From Capsicum annuum (Eukaryota > Streptophyta > Magnoliopsida > Solanales > Solanaceae): a stretch of DNA of 64,000 nucleotides. Positions 48,130-59,679 of the stretch are shown here, piece by piece; the first letter of the stretch is position 1; each line of letters begins with the position of its first letter. Location: the NCBI RefSeq assembly GCF_002878395.1, contig NC_061121.1:44108023-44172022 (forward strand), given 5' to 3'. The notes beneath the pieces were generated by a model. The model did not search any database, was not told the origin of the DNA, and saw nothing but the letters and a program-made list of their open reading frames with translations. Made by a program: the position numbers and the translations under genes.

Positions 48130-48769
48130 TGATACAAGACAGCCCAAGAACACAAGAAAACAAAAACCAAAATAGTCCACTAGTTCACGGAACTATGGAC
48201 CTCTTTTGGTGACCCTCTCGGATTCAAGAACACAACAAGAACACCATGTAATATGGTGCTTAACACCTAATTTACAGCAGAAAACCAAACTATATTTTGA
48301 CAAAAAAAATGAAGAACAACAATGTTACAACCACAATAACCAAATGGCTTGAACAACAACAACAGAAACTAAAAGATTAGGACAAGAAACAAAGATAGTT
48401 AGTTAGACAAGTGTTGATGTAGTCTTAACAACCCAAGAACATATTCACGCTTAGACCTTTAACACTTCATACAATAAACACCTAACTCTTACAATGACAC
48501 AAGAGGGGCATCCACCTCTCAAAGCACCAAAGTCTCAAGCTTTGCAACATACAAGAGAATCCACCCTTATGCTACGCCCTAGTTTCAGGTTTGAGAACTC
48601 TCTCTCACAAGAGTAGTGTCTTAAATATCAAGCATAAACTAACAAAATAAACCCTACAAGGTTTTATTTACAAAACATTATAAATAATAGAGAAATGACA
48701 AAAGAGCCCTTTAGTGACTAGTCTTCAAAAATACTCAAAAGTGTCATGATCATGTTTATACTTGTATTA
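48130..48769 (-). repeat. 3' LTR of the gag-only element
   Basis: 640 bp on the left side, collinear with 50844-51483, with scattered substitutions. Because the element reads leftward this is the downstream LTR. Confidence 0.9.
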
Positions 48770-48974
48770 TCCTGTCAATCTTGAGAGGAATTTGACTTCA
48801 AATTCATGGGCTCACCTCTTTTACAAAGGCACTTCACAATATGCTTTTTCTGGCCACATATCTTCTCCATACTCTTCATTTTGCACTTCGGCTTCTTTTC
48901 TCTCTCCATCTTACGGTTTGTCATTATTCTAAATTGATTCAATTCCCACCTCTTCTCTAAGATAGTATAATCTA

Positions 48975-48991
48975 CCCCCCCCCTCCCCCCC
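48975..48991. repeat. C9-T-C7 homopolymer tract
   Basis: A run of nine C, one T and seven C; on the element's coding strand it is a G-rich tract just after the zinc-knuckle gene end. It is prone to slippage and could fold as a G-quadruplex on the minus strand. Confidence 0.9.
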
Positions 48992-48992
48992 A

Positions 48993-50292
48993 TCATAGGA
49001 TCATATTCCACCTGTCTAGGCACCCACTAGCCTTGTGCCCCAACCCTTGACACTTGAAGCATTGAAACCCCTTGGGATTGGAAGTAGAAGTCGATTTACC
49101 TTCATACCTTGGAGGATGTTTTTGGAAACCCTTAGTGGCATCGAGTTGGGTATCCATGAATGAGTTCTCTTTGAGCTCCCTCTCAACCTCTAAAGCTGCG
49201 TGGAAGATGCTATATAGGGTGTAGAATTTATAAAGCATAATAAGAGTGGAAATATCCTTGTTTAATCCAACCTTGAAGTGCATAATGTCATGACTTACTT
49301 GCTCACCTCGGTGGTCAATTTTCAATATCAATTGTTGAAATTCACCATAGTAAGCCATGACACTCTTGCTCCATTGGCTAAAATTATACAATTTGGAAAA
49401 AAGCTCATGCCTATAAGTCTTGGGCAAGTACCATTGCCGCATAAAGTTCTTAAACCGAAACCAAGGAGGATGTTGTCCCCCAATCATCTCATTCCCAAAC
49501 TATTTAACATACTCCCACCATGTATTAGTATATCTTTCAAAGTGAGCTATAGCATAGAAACCTTTCTTTTCTTCGGTGAGATCATTAAGTTAGAAGATCT
49601 TGTCACAAGACCACTCCCATGCAAGTTAGACTTCAGGATGACACTCACCTTTGAAAATGGGAAGGCTCACTTTGATGGAGCTAAGTCCTACATCTCTGTT
49701 TGGATGGCTATATCTCATCTCTTGGTCTAACTCCCTATGTCTACCCCTCATTTTTTCTTCCCTTAAGTAAACATCATCATACGGACCATAACCACTATAT
49801 TGTTCTCCCCTACTATAGCCCTCAACATGGATGGGTCTATTTGGGTTAAGTGGAGCTTGTAGTGGCAAGATTGGATTTGGATAGTGAGGTCTTTGGTCAA
49901 GTGGAGTTTGGATAAGAGGTTTCGAGTTTGGTGTTGGTATTTAGGTTCCAAGACCTTCTTGTTGAACTTGGTGGAATGGAGGATAGTTTGGTCTATCTTG
50001 TTTTTGGCTTCAGGAGTACAGATTGGTTGGATTTATGGCAATTGGTGGATATAGAATTTGGTGCATGATCCCGGGAGTATTAGTTGGGGAATTGTTTAGA
50101 GGTGTGGAAGGTTGACTCCTTTGGCTTTCTACACATTCTAATTTCTCACTTATTGATGCCACATCCATATCTAATTTCTCAACACCCATAGTTAACCTAG
50201 CCACATCTTGGGATATAGTTCAAGGCTAGCCAAAATGTGATTGATGGCATTATTATCCATTATTTGAGCATTTGAAACCTCGAGTTCCATTG
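48993..50292 (-). pseudogene. Gypsy-type gag pseudogene of the gag-only element
   Basis: The start codon is at 50292 and the N-terminus reads MELEVSNAQIMDNNAINHIL, shifts frame, then DVARLTMGVEKLDMDVASIS, a proline/asparagine-rich linker, and from 49487 a long run with WFRFKNFMRQWYLPKTYRHE, YGEFQQLILKIDHRGEQVS and a zinc knuckle CFKCQGLGHKASGC (49066-49025). The order of helical gag core then single CCHC knuckle is Gypsy-like, unlike its Copia host. Frameshifts at ~50210, ~49950, ~49770 and ~49630 inactivate it. Confidence 0.8.
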
Positions 50293-50821
50293 TTGTTATA
50301 CCAAAAATAACCCTTCAAGTTATGGTACAACAAGAAACCCAATCAGTTCACAATGCCACATACAACAATACAATACAAATTCTACAAAATAAAACAAACG
50401 TAAGTTCAAAACAACCTCTCACAATGAGAACCCACCATCAAGTTTGTTCAAACTCAAGCTTAACAATGGTGGATGGCTCAAATAACCTCTAATTTAGCTC
50501 AAATTCGAACCCTATACTTCTATAGTGTTAGAGAACAAAAATCTAACACTAAAAATACAAGAAAAACAGAAAATCAAAAACTCAAAATTTGACCTAGGGT
50601 CAAAAATGGGTTTAGTTTTTTTTTGTTGGGATTTTCAATTTCTAGACTCTAATAGTGTTAGGGAACAAGGATCAAACACTAGAAACACACAAAACACACA
50701 AAAATCAGATTTTTTTGAAAGACCCTAAAAACGTAAACTATTCTTTTTTCTTTTTCTTTCTTTTCACTTTATTTTTATTTTCAAGATAGCAATACCAAGA
50801 TTGAATTTGTTGGAACAAAAT

Positions 50822-50843
50822 AAAACCTTTCTTTGATACTAAA
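50822..50843 (-). other. Decayed primer binding site of the gag-only element
   Basis: Just inside the right LTR the minus strand reads TTTAGTATCAAAGAAAGG, loosely related to TGGTATCAGAGC. It fits the orientation given by gag. Confidence 0.4.
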
Positions 50844-51483
50844 TGATACAAGACAAACCAAGAACGCAAGAAAACAAACACTAAAATAGTCCACTAGTTC
50901 AAGGAACTATGGACCTTTTTTGGTGACCGTCTCGAATTCAAGAACACAACAAGAACACCATTTAATAAGGTGTTTAACACCTAATTACCATCAGCAAACC
51001 AAACTCTATTATGACAATAAAAATGAAGAACAACAATGTTACAACCACAATAACCGAATGGCTTGAACAACAACAACACAAACTACAAGATTAGGACAAG
51101 AAACAAATATAGATAGTTAGACAAGTGTTGGTGTAGTCTTAACAACCCAAGAGAATATTCACTCTTGGACCTTTAACACTTCGTACAACAAAAACCTAAC
51201 TCTTACAATTACACAATAGGGGAATCTACCTGTCGAAGCACCAAAGTCTCAAGCTTTGCAACACACAAGAGAGTTCGCCCTTATGTTATGCCTTAATTTT
51301 AGTTTTCAGAACTCTCTCTCCAAAGAGTAGTGTCTTCAATATCAAGCATAAACTAAGAAAATAAACCCTACAAGCTTCTATTTATACAACATTACAAATA
51401 ATAAAGAAATGACAAAAGAGCCCTTTAGTGACTAGTCTTCAAAAATACTCAAAAGTGTCATGATCATGATCATACTTGTATCA
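50844..51483 (-). repeat. 5' LTR of the gag-only element
   Basis: 640 bp on the right side, from TGATACAAG to CTTGTATCA, followed by the target copy TGAAA. Confidence 0.9.
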
Positions 51484-52317
51484 TGAAACTGTATTCATGA
51501 ATTTTGAAGATTCAAATGTAGATGAAGAAGAAAAATATTCTGATTTAAGCATACTCAAACTTAAAGAAAAACTTTAATTCTTTTCAAAACCAAAAATTGT
51601 TTCCTTAATGAGTGCATTGATTGATGATTTCCTAGAGTTATCCTCTAATAGGGATGAATTATTCAACAGTCTTGCCAGTCTCAAATTTGATCTCATTGAT
51701 CTAAAGGCTTGCTCAGATACACTTGACAAGGAAAAATACACTCTCAAGAAAAAAGTTTCGAAACTTGAGATGTCAAACAATAATCTTAGGTCTGAAGTTC
51801 TCAAACTAACTCTCTCTAAAAATGGGGAAAAGGCCATGAGTAAACAATAAGAAAATGCTGAACTTAAGTTGGTTAGATACAAACAAGAGTGTTGTGATTT
51901 AGCTAAAAAATGAATAAGTTGAGTCATGAAGTTTTTAAACTAAAACTTGATCTAGAAAGGGCAAATAGGTTGACAACCTCCTCAAGAATTGTTCACAATT
52001 TTAGTGAAAGAAATTTCAATGAAAAGGAAGGATTGGGATTCCACAAAAGTTTTGGTAATCTTAAGGATTTATGTTATATCTGTGGAAACCTTGGACATCC
52101 CATCAGGGAATGTCTAGTGGCTGCAAAAAGTAGATTAAACATTCTAAACCTAGCTAACGTATCTTCTCAAACCAAAAAGAACAATACCAGTTCTGGTCAG
52201 AGAAACAGGTTGAACTACATGCTGCCTGCATGGACTAGAAGGAACTTAATTTATCCTTTCACTCATAAAATAGGATCCAAGCTTATTTGGTTTCCTAAGC
52301 CTAATCATTGATTTCTT

Positions 52318-54860
52318 GTGCAGGAGAAGGTGAAAGGAAGCAAAAGGAACTGGTGCTTAGACAATGCTTGGTCAAGACACATGACTGGTGATAAAAAAAT
52401 GTTCCTTTTACTCTCCAAAATAGATAGAGGAGGAGTTTCTTTTGGAGATGGAAAAAAGGGAATCATCTGTAGAGTTGGAAAGATTGGTTCAACTGAGTCA
52501 AAAGCATTAGAGAATGTCTATCTTGTCGATGGACTAAAACATAATATTTTGAGCATCTCTCAACTGTGTGACAAAGGAAATAAAGTTATTTTCACTACTG
52601 TAGGTGTTAAAGTCAAAAGAATGGACACCAAAGAGATTGCGCTCACTGCAATGAGATACAGAAATATATATAAAGCTGACATTATGGCACTACCTGGATC
52701 TGAGCTAACTTTTTTGAGTGTTATAGAAAATGATCCCCTCATTTGGCATAAAAGACTTGGTCATGCAAGTTTGAAATAGCTAAACATACTTTTATCCAAA
52801 GACATGGTATTGGGATCATCCAAGACTAAGTTTAAGAAAGAAAATTTATGTAGTGCATGCGGAAAGGGGAAGCAGGTAAGATGTTCTTTTAAGTCAAAGA
52901 ACTATGTTAGTACTACCAAGTGTCTCAACCTGGTTTACATGGACTTATGTGGACCCATGAAATTTCAAAGTGGAGGTTAAAAAAGGTATGTTTTTATTAT
53001 TATTTATGATTATTCCAGATTCACATGGACTTTGTTTCTAGGCTCTAAGAAAAATGCCTTTGATGTCTTTGAAATCTTCTTTAAAAAAGTTGAAAAGAAA
53101 CTGAGCACTTCTTTAGTTTCCATAATGTTTGGCCATGGTACAGAATTTAAGAATGCAAAGTTCTTAGGATTTTGTTCAGCAAATGGTATAGATCACAATT
53201 TCTCAGCTCCTAGAATACTACAACAAAATAGAGTGGTGGAAAGGAAAAACAGAACCTTGGAAGATATGGCTAGAGCAATGATGCTTGTAGCAAATATTGC
53301 TAAAAACCTTTAGGCCGAGGCAATAAGTACTGCATCATATATCATAAATAGATGCAAGATCAGAACAATGTTAGATAAGACTCCCTATGAGTTAATACAA
53401 GGAAGAAAGCATAACATTTCTCATTTTAGAACCTTTGGTTGTAAATGTTTCATACACAATAATAGAAAGTATAATCTGGGAAAATTTGATGCTAAAAGTG
53501 ATGAGGGAATCTTATTTGGGTATTCACTTCATCATAAGGCTTATAGGGTTTCCAATAACAAAACTAACTGTGTTGAAGAAAGCATGCATGTAATCTTTAA
53601 TGAATCCTGTGTTAAGACTAACCTGAAGGAAAGAAGTGACATTGAGGAATAGGTTATACAACCCGGTTCATCAACTGGAGCTACCAAACATGGGGACACT
53701 TTGGTAGGGGGAACTGAAGCTGAGGTCACAATGATAGGGGGAATAGACCCTCAACATACCCTAGCTCAGAACATCAGCAATTATCAAGGATCACATCCTA
53801 TTGAAAATGTTCTTACTGATCTCACATTTGGGATCACCACAAGGTCTGGATTGAGAAGTATGTGTGTATTCAAGGAATTCCTGTCAGAGATTGAGCTAAT
53901 GAAGATAACTGAAGGATTGCTTGATGCTGATTAGATCATAGCCATGCAGAAAGAGTTGAATCAATTTGAGAGAAGCAAAGTATGACACTTAGTTCCTCTC
54001 CCTAAAGATAGATTAGTAATTAAAACTAAATAGGTGTATAGAAATAAAGTTGATGAGCATGATGGGAAATATGAATTACTTCTTGGGCTTGCAAATAAAG
54101 AAGTTAGCTTCAGGTACAATGATTCACCAACAAAATTATGCTGAAGAGATTCTCAAGATATTCTCCATGGAAGAAGCAAAAGAGATAAGTACTCCTATTG
54201 CCACTGCCACAAAGCTGGAATTGGATGAAACAGGTTCAAATATAGAGCAAAAGATGTATAGAGGTATGGTAGGGTCAATATTGTACATCCCAACAAGCAT
54301 ACCTAACATTATGTTCAGTGTAGGGCTATGTGCTAGGTTTCAAGCAAAACCCAAAGAATCACATCTAAAATCTGTGAAAAGAATCTTCAGATGCTTGAGG
54401 GGAACCAATGATCTTGGCTTATGGTACCCCAAAGGTAGTAACTTTAATATGGTAGGTTACTCAGATGTTGATTATGTAGGATATTTGTTATACAGGAAAA
54501 GTACTACAGGAATAGCACACTTCCTTGGATCATGTTTGATTACCTGGTTCACTAAGAAGCAAAATTCAGTTGCCTTGTCTATTGCTGAAGCTAAATATAT
54601 TGCTACAGGTTCCTGTTATGCTCAATTGCTATGGATTAAGAAACAACTCATGGACTTTGGTATAGATGTTGGTTGTGTTACTATTTATTGTGTTAATACA
54701 AGTGCTATTAACATAGCAAAAAATCCTATTCAACATAATAAAACCAAACATATTGATATTAGGCATCACTTTCTTAGAGATAATGTTAAAAAAGGTCATA
54801 TATCCATTATGTTTTCTTCTACTGAGGAACAGATTGCTGACATTTACTAAGGCCTTGAGT
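52318..54860 (+). pseudogene. Sirevirus pol pseudogene with RT core deleted
   Basis: Protease near 52350: W-C-L-D-N-A-W-S-R-H-M-T-G-D, where D-S-G is expected, so the triad is lost. Pre-integrase follows: VYLVDGLKHNILSISQLCDK, WHKRLGHASLK and CSACGKGKQ (the HHCC zinc site). Integrase core: YMDLCGPM, then FGHGTEFKN where the second catalytic Asp is Gly, then VVERKNRTLEDMARAM. After LVPLPKDRLVIKTK and VYRNKVDEH the reading jumps to MNYFLGLQIKK at 54062, omitting the RT palm with YVDD. RNase H is open from 54050 to 54850 (VGYSDVDYVG, ALSIAEAKYIA, EEQIADIY). Confidence 0.88.
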
Positions 54861-55383
54861 AGAGAACACTTTGAAAAAATAGGTTAGCCTTAGGTGTTAT
54901 TAAAATTGCATAAGTCTCCCTCAATGCTTGACTAGAATTAGTTGATTTGACAAGTGATTATTGGTTAATTCAGTCTCACACATTATGTTGTGTATCCTAA
55001 GTCAAAGATTTTAGAGTATGTTGACTCATGTGTGTGTTGATTTTGCAGAAAGACTTGATTACAGAAGCAATTTTGGCTATATTGTCATTCAGGTATGATT
55101 ATTATTACTTAAAAGTAGCTTAAAGAGAAACAAGTTATTTTCCCGGTTCATTATTGGTCCATTTAAACCGCAAAAATATGAAGAGTCCCTTCCCTTTCAA
55201 AAAGCTGCCACTTTCTTTCCCATCAGGATTTAAACACTCATTATTACGCCTCTGCTAAATACAGTCCCTCACCCTTTCAACTTTTGTACCCTTCCCTCTT
55301 AAATACGCTTTCTTTTGTTTTGATTCTACTCTAAAAATTCTGTTCAACCTCCTCACACACAAGAACACTTTCCTGGTTCAAAA

Positions 55384-57100
55384 ATGGCATCACTCTCATC
55401 ATCTTTCTTTTCTTCTTCTTTTTTCTCCATTGACTCTGTTCCAAATCTCCTCACCGCACTTATCCTTCATCCCAACATCACCTTACTTCCCTTAATTCCT
55501 ACTCGTATCTCCCAAAAATTCATAGACTTCTCATCTTTCAGAAATTTCTCAAACCCTTTTGCCCAAATTTCCTCACCTACTCTATCCTTTTCGCGCCCCT
55601 TCTTCCTCCTCCTATATCACTCAGAATGGTTGATGAGGATGATCTTCCTGATGATAGATATGATCTTCCTATTTCAGACTTAATCCCAAAAAGGTTGAGA
55701 TCTCAGTTCAAGAAAATACCCTCTATCCATGTCGAAGACATTGTGCCTTCAAAACCCTCTCTAGATGTCTCTAATCCTCGAACCCCACATACTTTAGGAA
55801 AGATGCAATGTAAAGATGCTACATTGTCTGAAGATCTTAGAGACAACAAGAGAAAATATGTATTAATTTCTAATCCCACTCCTCCTCCTGTCTCTTCTCC
55901 TACATCCTCTCCTAATCTTCTTCTTCGATTAGTTAGGAAAAACAATATTGTCAGGGGAAAATCTTCCAAATCTTCTGTGTAGTGAAAGACTTCCTCTAAA
56001 CCCACTTCAAAGGCTTCCTCCTCTTCAAAACCCTCCCCCACTATCAAAGCTTACTCATTCAGAGTTTCTCCTAGATCGTCTATCCATTCAAAGAAACAGG
56101 TCAGCAAACCTGTTCCTTTTGACTCACCTGACTCTGACTTCTATCTGGACACCACCGCTAAAGTAGATCCTGATTTTGAGGATCCTGCACTATTCTCTTA
56201 TCAAGATACTAGTGAGGCTTATCATCTTCACTTCTAGAATAGAAAATTAGCTAGAGTAAGAGTAGTCTGTGGATCTGGGGGAGTTGCTATGCAGAATTTT
56301 CTAGAAAAATTAGAGTTTCAGGGATGGTCTCATCTCTTTCTATAGGGAAACCTTCAAAAAAGATTTTCTTGACCTAAAGTGTATAAGTTCTATACGAATG
56401 GGGTAGTTATTGGTGAGTTATTTTCTAGTACAGTTAGAAAGGTTACACTAAACCTTTACATTGGTAATATTACTTAGATTCTGGATATTTCTTCTGGGGA
56501 TGGGGTCACTACGTCAAAGGCAGTTGGCCACCTCTTGATAATCTTACCGCAACTCTTGACATATGTAGAAAGTTCTCTGGGAATCAACACTTGGTCAATC
56601 ATATAAGAGTGTTTAAGAGGGAGATGTGTCCTCTTCACCAACTATACTTTGATGTAGTGCGTAAGATAATTCTTTTTAGGAAGGAAAGAAGGACTGTTGC
56701 TAGCTTTCTTGATCTCACTCTCATGGAATTATTGGATACTGAAGTAAAAATTGATCTGCCTCTACTCATACTAAAGAATATGCAAAGGGTTATACTCAAG
56801 TAAATAAATGGACATGCTCTACCTTATCTATTCTGGCTCACCCCCATAGTTAAGGACTTTGGTGTTTCTATTCAAGTATAGTCTTTGCAGACTACCAAAG
56901 ATATCATAGGTCATGTGAACCACAGGATGCTAACTATTTCCATGAGGAATGCAGATAATCCGATGTAAAGATTGAGTAATTCATTGGTTGAAAATAAGCT
57001 AAGGTGGAAGTTGCTTAGGTAGCTTTGGAGGCTGCACAGGCTGCTCATGAAAAAGAAAAGATGATCCTCCATGCTCAAATTTCTTGTTATTAGGAAAGTC
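55384..57100 (+). pseudogene. Post-pol ORF of the Sirevirus-like element (putative plant transposon-protein domain)
   Basis: A serine/phenylalanine-rich N-terminus (55384-55620) is followed by MVDEDDLPDDRYDLPISDLI and an S/P-rich, basic segment to a stop at 55981. Further on, interrupted by stops, come ARVRVVCGSGGVAMQNFLEK, LEFQGWSHLFL, HYVKGSWPPLDNLTATLDIC, PLHQLYFDVVRKIILF and FLDLTLMELLDTEVKIDLPL. A Lys/Glu-rich, coiled-coil-like tail ends near 57090. I recall this as the third ORF found in Solanaceae Sireviruses and, elsewhere, as a putative plant transposon-protein domain. Its role is unknown; env-like is one old label. Confidence 0.6.
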
Positions 57101-57532
57101 ACCTCTCTTATTTCCTCCCCTTCTTCTACTTAGCCTCGTGACTGATATCTTAAGTCTATCTCTTTTTTTTCCTTTCCCTAATAGCTTGTTCTCTCTTAGT
57201 TTACTTTTTGGTATATGTAGTCATCTATGCTAATGAATGAAATGGGCTTAGTTGTTTTACTGCTTTCTGCTCCTATTTTCTCATATTGTATTCATGTTCT
57301 CTTATTCTAAATTTTGATTATCTTAATGATAGCCTCGATGTCCATGAATTATTAGACATTTTTCACTTGTTAATCTAGCTTTTTGATGATGTCAAAAAGA
57401 GAAAGAGTAGGCTATGAAATGCTTATAACTCGATTGGACGAACCTATTTCATTCTGTGCTATTATTTTATTCAAATTCCTTATAGAGTATGTAAGGGGTC
57501 TGTGATGTTGTGCTGCTATGTTTGTCATCATC

Positions 57533-57542
57533 AAAATGGGGG
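57533..57542 (+). other. Polypurine tract of the Sirevirus-like element
   Basis: AAAATGGGGG, preceded by TTTGTCATCATC as in SIRE-type elements, lies just before the 3' LTR. Confidence 0.75.
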
Positions 57543-57546
57543 CATT

Positions 57547-58448
57547 TTTTAAGGCATGTGGAGTTTTGATGATAGATATGTGAATAAACTTTTTGTGAAA
57601 GCTGGTCCACTCAAGTGTACAAAGAAAAGCTGCAAGCAAGAATGTTGATAAGATGATATTATGCATAGATATGAGTGGATAAGCAAGAATATTCAGGAAC
57701 CTTCTCAAACACTTATCACTTCAATAAAGTGGAAGAAAAATACAATACTTAGAAATTGAGTTGATCTAGAAGTCCAGCAATGAGAAGAGTTCTGCAAAGA
57801 TAAAGAATAAAGCAAAAGAGTCCTATTCAACTAGGGAGGAGAAATTGCTACAACAAGAAGTGAAGTTACTTGATAGAGTTGAAAAAAGAAAAAAGCATAA
57901 ATCAACTAGGACTCCATCAGAGGGGTATTAGAAGTGTGCATATACATAACAAAGAACGATCAAGTAAGTCACTTATTGCACTACAAAGAAAATCAACAAT
58001 CAACAAAACAGTACTCATACTTGAAAAAGAACCTAGTTCCTTACTTAAGTCATAAACTATGTGTAGTAGGTAGGTTCTTTGAGTTGAAATGAGTCATTGT
58101 TCTAGTCTTAGTGATCTATAAACTATGTTAGGAGTTGTGTCTTCAAGTTAGGGAACTCGAAGACTTGGGAACACTTATCTTGGAAAGATTTGTGTTTTTG
58201 TAGTGATAGGAGTTAGAATTTTTAATTCCGAGTTTACAAGAAGTCTTGTAACTTAGTTGCTTGTTGAGGCTCGAGTATTATAGTGAAGTTGGGGTTAAAT
58301 CGTGTAGAGGTACATGTCGTATTTTTTTACACCTTTCTTGAGTCGGGTGATTTCCACGTAAAAACACTGTGTTCAGCTTTTACTTTTGTGAACCACATTT
58401 ACTTACCTATTCCACTGATAGGCAATTTGTAGGGCTCGTACTCTAACA
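57547..58448 (+). repeat. 3' LTR of the Sirevirus-like element
   Basis: About 902 bp, collinear with 46175-47102, ending CGTACTCTAACA. Confidence 0.88.
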
Positions 58449-58453
58449 CATCC

Positions 58454-59006
58454 ACATGGCAACCAACTCATTATATCTAAGCATATTTTTTATAAATAGT
58501 TTGTGAAACACAAATACTTATAATTATGCAGAAAGTCACAAAAAACGATACTTCAGGTGTGTTTTCATTCATTATTTCTTAATTAATTTATAAAATTTTC
58601 TATTAATTTCTTTATTTATCCATGTGGTGTGCCCTTTTGTCTTTCGAAACTTTTTTTCAAACAGAGAGAGGGAGAGGGAGTGTTTACACTTACACTATAC
58701 ATCATCAAATATTAGTTGAGGTGTATTTTGATAAATAATTAGTGATTGTTCAGGTAAAAAATACAAACACATGATAGTTTAGGTCGAATACTCCCAAAAA
58801 TATATTCGTCTTAATTTATGAGACACTGTTTTTATTTCAAGATTAAAATAAGTATTTCTTTGACCGTAGTTTTTTCATAGTACATCTTTTAAATATTTTA
58901 AATTGCAAATATTATGAGTGAAAATATTTTTTACCCAATTTCTAAATATTTAAATTTTATTTCAACATATTTAAAAATTCAAAGACTAAATGAAGGGTAA
59001 AAATCT
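58454..59006. other. AT-rich non-coding stretch
   Basis: No open frame or known element end is visible. A GAGAGAGGGAGAGGGAG purine run lies at 58664-58680. A stretch with TTCGTCTTAATTTATGAGAC at 58808-58827 resembles the CCGTCCCAATTTATGTGACAC ends of a common Solanaceae miniature element, but no second end is seen. Confidence 0.35.
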
Positions 59007-59282
59007 GTTAGTTTTTAGTTTTAAATTGGAGAAATAACACAGAAAAAGTTGGAGAGAAAAAATACTGCCATTGTATTGTCAAAGGAAATTATTTTATTAA
59101 TAACTTAAAATATATATTTATAGCTAAATTTCTATCTAGACTTCAATTCGAATAAGAATAACTAATTCCTAATTCAAATAACAAAGGGATAACTAATTCC
59201 TAAGTAAAACAAATCTCGAATTCTAATAATTTTAAACTAAAATTATCTACTCCTACATTATTTCTGCGACATATTTTCAACA
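59007..59282 (-). repeat. 3' LTR of the minus-strand Copia remnant
   Basis: Its boundaries come from the TGTT...AACA ends and the adjoining polypurine tract. With no second copy in the window the outer boundary at 59007 is a best guess. Confidence 0.55.
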
Positions 59283-59679
59283 CTCCTCCTTGGATCAAAA
59301 TTTGTAAATTGTAGGCACGGCTGAAGCCAATTCATCTATGCTCTTACATGGCTTGCGTGCATCTGTTGGATTAAATAAGAAACTTTTTCCTCTCATATCA
59401 ATTTTTAAAATCTCTTTATTAGTGAAAATCAAAGATTCAATAATATTTATCTCCAAATAATAATTTAATTTTTTTTTTCCTTTAGCTAGCCACCACTTAA
59501 AAAACTTTTATTAATATCGGGCACGTAAATGACATTTAAAATTATTTTGGTACCTGAAATTATTTTGATTGAAACATTCCTTTTCCTTCTACAGGAATAT
59601 AATCACTATTCTCAATTATGATTTTCTTATTTTTCAAAGGTAGAAACGCTTTGAAAAGAATTTTGTCATATGTCATATT

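Larger units (their letters stand above)
48130..51483 (-). mobile_element. Gag-only LTR retrotransposon (TR-GAG-like), minus strand, nested in Sirevirus gag
   Basis: Two LTRs of 640 bp flank a 2074-bp interior that holds only a gag reading on the minus strand and no protease, RT or integrase. The target duplication TGAAA (48125-48129 and 51484-51488) is perfect. LTRs begin TGATACAAG and end CTTGTATCA (right copy) or CTTGTATTA (left copy), a TGATACAAG/CTTGTATCA inverted terminal repeat. The architecture is that of terminal-repeat elements with a GAG domain, which depend on other elements for mobility. Confidence 0.88.
47159..52316 (+). pseudogene. Sirevirus gag pseudogene, split by an LTR element
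   Basis: The first half (47159-48129) starts M-M-N-F-A-T-P, has a UBN2-type gag core with YKLWDGITDG, TAKQIWDALVNAHEGTSQV and LGKIISEEEQVEIVLKVLP, and a zinc knuckle CYKCGKIDHQIRDC (47963-48004). The second half (51484-52316) continues in the same codon phase across the insertion (codons for V-D-E-T-V once one target copy is removed). It has a coiled-coil-like stretch at 51608-51840 (LIDDFLELSSNRDELFNSL) and a second knuckle CYICGNLGHPIREC (52075-52116). Stops at 47366, 47498, 47603, 47768, ~51575 and others break it. Confidence 0.85.
46175..58448 (+). mobile_element. Sirevirus-like Copia retrotransposon, degenerate
   Basis: LTRs of ~0.9 kb flank gag with two zinc knuckles, protease-integrase-RT-RNase H in Copia order, and a post-pol ORF region of about 2.5 kb, which together fit the Sirevirus (Maximus/SIRE) branch. 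Flanking pentamers CATAC (46170-46174) and CATCC (58449-58453) match at four of five positions, a plausible target duplication if the LTR starts with a mutated TG. A gag-only element is inserted in gag (48130-51483). Stops, an RT deletion and active-site changes make it inactive. Confidence 0.85.

Noticed and set aside
55703..56047. A 114-codon Glu-rich open frame on the minus strand.
   Set aside because: It is the antisense of the S/P-rich part of the post-pol ORF; its composition follows from that codon bias.
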